Shown: piece after piece, positions 62,289 to 64,000 of the stretch
How the letters are laid out: every line of letters starts with the position of its first letter
Numbering within the stretch: position 1 is the first letter of the stretch
From: Paenibacillus tyrphae
GTDB lineage: Bacteria; Bacillota; Bacilli; Paenibacillales; NBRC-103111
Reading direction: 5' to 3'
Assembly (NCBI RefSeq): GCF_000722545.1
Contig: NZ_JNVM01000008.1
Location: 1 to 64,000 of the forward strand
DNA length: 64,000 nt
Notes under the pieces: generated by a model
What the model saw: the letters and a program-made list of their open reading frames with translations, nothing else
Databases searched by the model: none
What the model was told of the DNA's origin: nothing
Made by a program: the position numbers and the translations under genes

Positions 62289-63117
62289 AATACACCTCTG
62301 ATTTTAGTTCACCCTTCTGGCTAATGAAAAGTTCATCTTCCGAAAAATACTGCCGCATTCGTTTATAAACCATTTGATAGACGGATGGATGATACCATTC
62401 CTCCATTTCCAGATTTCTATATAACGCTTGTAAGCCCATCTTGTGTGTTCGTTTACCACCGCTGCCGTCCCCCATAAAATAATCGTCAATACATACTCGG
62501 TTAACCAAGGGACGCAATATTTCTGCAAATCGCTCGCTACTTGGTAATACGGGTGCGATGGCAACCTGTGCAGGAATACCAAATTCAGCAAGCAGTTGGA
62601 GTGTTTTAAGTCTTGCTGGAATAGGGGGAGCATAGGGCGCAAAATGCTTGCGAATATCTTCCCTATCGGTCTCTACTGTCATACTTACCCGAACTTTGGT
62701 TCCCAACTGTTGCAGCATCTTCATGTCCCTGCGGACAAGCGGGCTTCGTGTTTGAACAAGCAAGAAGTCCGGGGGATTGTCCACCATAATTTCCAGTAAA
62801 GACTGCGTAATTTTCTCCTTGTGTTCGATTGGTTGATAAGGGTCCGTACTGGATGACATGAAGATGGTGACCGGACCTTTGGCCTTAGCTTTGAGCAATT
62901 CTTTTTGGAATGTGGGTGCAGCCTCTTTTTTAATATCTATCCAAGTCCCCCATTCCTGTTTGCGAAACGTTGAAACAGGCATTTGACGTACATAACAATA
63001 TGAACATGAAAATGCACAGCCAGTATAAGGATTTAATGTATGACTATATCCAGAAAGAAAACCACTACCTTTATTCATAAGCGTTTTAGGATATTTATAT
63101 AACAACTCTGTATTCAC
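62278..63117 (-). CDS. SPL-like radical SAM protein (COG1533 type), 279 aa
   Basis: The radical SAM cluster motif is NPYTGCAFSCSYCYVRQM (CxxxCxxC). It is followed by the DNA-repair-photolyase-like pattern MSSSTDPYQPIEHKEKITQSLLEIM, LLVQTRSPLVRRDMKMLQQL and MTVETDREDIRKHFAPYAPPIPARLKTLQLLAEFGIPAQVAIAPVLP. These proteins resemble spore photoproduct lyase, but their reactions are mostly unknown. The start is GTG at 63117 with AAGGAGG six bases upstream. It is co-directional with a 41-aa ORF 72 bases upstream and overlaps the MFS gene downstream. Confidence 0.88.
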   Translation of the reverse strand: MNTELLYKYPKTLMNKGSGFLSGYSHTLNPYTGCAFSCSYCYVRQMPVSTFRKQEWGTWIDIKKEAAPTFQKELLKAKAKGPVTIFMSSSTDPYQPIEHKEKITQSLLEIMVDNPPDFLLVQTRSPLVRRDMKMLQQLGTKVRVSMTVETDREDIRKHFAPYAPPIPARLKTLQLLAEFGIPAQVAIAPVLPSSERFAEILRPLVNRVCIDDYFMGDGSGGKRTHKMGLQALYRNLEMEEWYHPSVYQMVYKRMRQYFSEDELFISQKGELKSEVYYEK

Positions 63118-63189
63118 GTTGTCCCTCCTTTTATATGATTTAAATAATTGGTAGTTCTTCATGGTTTATTTTGAATAGGCTTGCACCTT

Positions 63190-63315
63190 TTACATGGATG
63201 GAAGTTCTCCTATAGAATTTGTCATTGTATGATGCATCATTTTGTACGATAGCCCGCCATCTCTCATCAGTAAAATTGACTTTGTCTGTTGCTGTTGGCT
63301 TATTTTGTTTTTCAT
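63190..63315 (-). CDS. Small ORF, 41 aa, with consensus ribosome site
   Basis: GGAGGTGATTAC immediately precedes the ATG at 63315, a near-perfect Shine-Dalgarno at good spacing. The peptide starts MKNKISQQQQTKSILLM and ends NSIGELPSM. No family was recognised. It is co-directional with and just upstream of the radical SAM and MFS genes, which is the arrangement of a modified-peptide precursor, though it also fits an orphan short protein. A TATACT -10 candidate lies at 63338-63343. Confidence 0.5.
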   Translation of the reverse strand: MKNKISQQQQTKSILLMRDGGLSYKMMHHTMTNSIGELPSM

Positions 63316-63389
63316 GTAATCACCTCCGCGGAAAACTAGTATAAACCAAAATTCATCATTTGTACGGATTTGGGAACATAAGAGCAAGA

Positions 63390-63419
63390 TTACAAAATCA
63401 AATAAAAGCAATGTATGAT
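63390..63419 (+). promoter_or_regulatory. Candidate promoter for the AlkD-like gene
   Basis: TTACAA (63390-63395), an 18-base spacer and TATGAT (63414-63419) on the forward strand, divergent from the 41-aa ORF. Confidence 0.4.
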
Positions 63420-63462
63420 AAAAATATATTAGAGTTATGTATGGCAAAACAGGAGGAATTTC

Positions 63463-63498
63463 ATGTTTGCGATTTCCTACCGCTTTTCCAATCGATGA
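63463..63498 (+). CDS. Possible 11-codon leader peptide
   Basis: AGGAGG at 63451-63456 lies six bases before ATG 63463, which opens a frame of 11 codons ending TGA at 63496-63498, 24 bases before the AlkD-like start. The ribosome site is as good as that of the real gene, so this may be a translated leader or the trace of an older gene start. Confidence 0.3.
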   Translation: MFAISYRFSNR

Positions 63499-63522
63499 TA
63501 GTTAAATACCAGGAGGATACGG

Positions 63523-64000
63523 ATGAAAAATACAATTAGAACACAAATATCTGAACTTATTGATCCAGAATATCAAAAATTTTCAGCAGCACTCATACCT
63601 AATATTGATAATGTTTTGGGTATTCGACTACCTGAACTACGCAAAATAGCAAAGAAGATTGCAAAGGATGATTGGCGTACTTATCTAAAAACAGCCGAAG
63701 ATGAATATTTTGAGGAAATTATGTTACAAGGTATGGTTATTGGCTATGTTAAAACGGATATTAATGACCAATTATCTTATGTAGCTTCTTTCGTACCCAA
63801 CATAGATAATTGGTCAGTTTGCGATAGTTTCTGCATAGGACTTAAATTTACCAAAGAACATAGAGAGCATGTATGGGAATTCTTACAACCTTATCTTTCA
63901 TCAAAAAATGAATATGAAGTTCGCTTTGGCGTAGTCATGCTTTTAGACTTTTATATTGAATATGAGTACATTAGTAAAGTTCTAAATCTACTCGATAACA
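63523..64000 (+). CDS. DNA alkylation repair (AlkD-like HEAT) protein, partial
   Basis: The N-terminal 159 residues lie in the window and the frame runs off the right edge. LIPNIDNVLGIRLPELRKIAKKIAKDDW, YFEEIMLQGMVIGYVK, FVPNIDNWSVCDSFC and YEVRFGVVMLLDFYI are the standard alkylation-repair signature. The family contains AlkD-type DNA glycosylases that remove alkylated bases through a HEAT-repeat fold. AGGAGGA stands six bases before the ATG. It is AT-rich like its neighbours. Confidence 0.88.
   Translation, partial: MKNTIRTQISELIDPEYQKFSAALIPNIDNVLGIRLPELRKIAKKIAKDDWRTYLKTAEDEYFEEIMLQGMVIGYVKTDINDQLSYVASFVPNIDNWSVCDSFCIGLKFTKEHREHVWEFLQPYLSSKNEYEVRFGVVMLLDFYIEYEYISKVLNLLDN

Overview
The window looks like a chromosomal segment of a Gram-positive, Paenibacillus-like (Paenibacillaceae) soil bacterium. 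The evidence is strong GGAGG ribosome sites with frequent TTG/GTG starts, lipobox solute-binding proteins, paired LplB/YtcP-type sugar permeases encoded without their own ATPase, a large membrane-bound AraC-family regulator of the YesN type, a TTG-started ECF sigma factor with a DUF4179 anti-sigma partner, and Fur-type boxes. No rRNA, tRNA, CRISPR array or intact insertion sequence was seen.

Layout. 0-1.6 kb: edge of a reverse-strand gene, a VOC protein and a secreted YHYH protein. 1.6-12 kb: a reverse-strand polysaccharide-utilisation locus (AraC sensor-regulator, lipoprotein SBP, two permeases, GH95-like glycosidase, PL6 lyase with CBM32). 12-18.1 kb: MGT-type glycosyltransferase, then a YtcJ amidohydrolase divergent from a YcaC-like isochorismatase with two paralogous LysR regulators. 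18.5-23 kb: a second sugar uptake locus (LacI regulator, SBP, two permeases) whose first permease is broken by a one-base shift in a T8 run. 23.1-28.2 kb: a decayed small helix-hairpin-helix gene, molybdopterin oxidoreductase, quinone-oxidoreductase-like enzyme, GNAT and PhnB-like proteins. 28.3-37.1 kb: MalT-like LuxR regulator, a three-gene ABC-2 exporter with a palindromic operator, an MFS exporter behind a Fur-like box, and an OmpR/HK two-component pair. 37.1-43.3 kb: GH129-related lipoprotein, DUF421 protein, and an MBOAT/DHHW pair expected to O-acetylate a surface polysaccharide. 43.4-51.2 kb: SUKH protein, SRPBCC protein, LuxS with a substituted zinc ligand, Fur-regulated iron-siderophore SBP, two TetR systems with readable operators, GNAT, and the sigma/anti-sigma pair. 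51.3-57.7 kb: a TPR plus HEAT-like pair of unknown role, then an unusual cluster joining two sugar-type permeases to an HlyD-like adaptor and a low-complexity lipoprotein, with no SBP and no ATPase.

From about 58 kb the sequence becomes a decay and insertion zone: a secreted protein, a DoxX-family pseudogene, an acetamidase/formamidase gene, the last transmembrane segment of a lost MFS gene, and then a visibly AT-rich block from about 60.27 kb to the window end. That block carries a broken ATP-grasp gene, an MFS exporter, an SPL-like radical SAM protein and a 41-residue ORF with an excellent ribosome site on the reverse strand. Divergent to these are an 11-codon ORF and the start of an AlkD-like DNA repair gene. 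The block looks horizontally acquired.

All calls come from reading the sequence; no similarity search was run. Family names rest on recognised motifs and gene order, and substrates are inferred.
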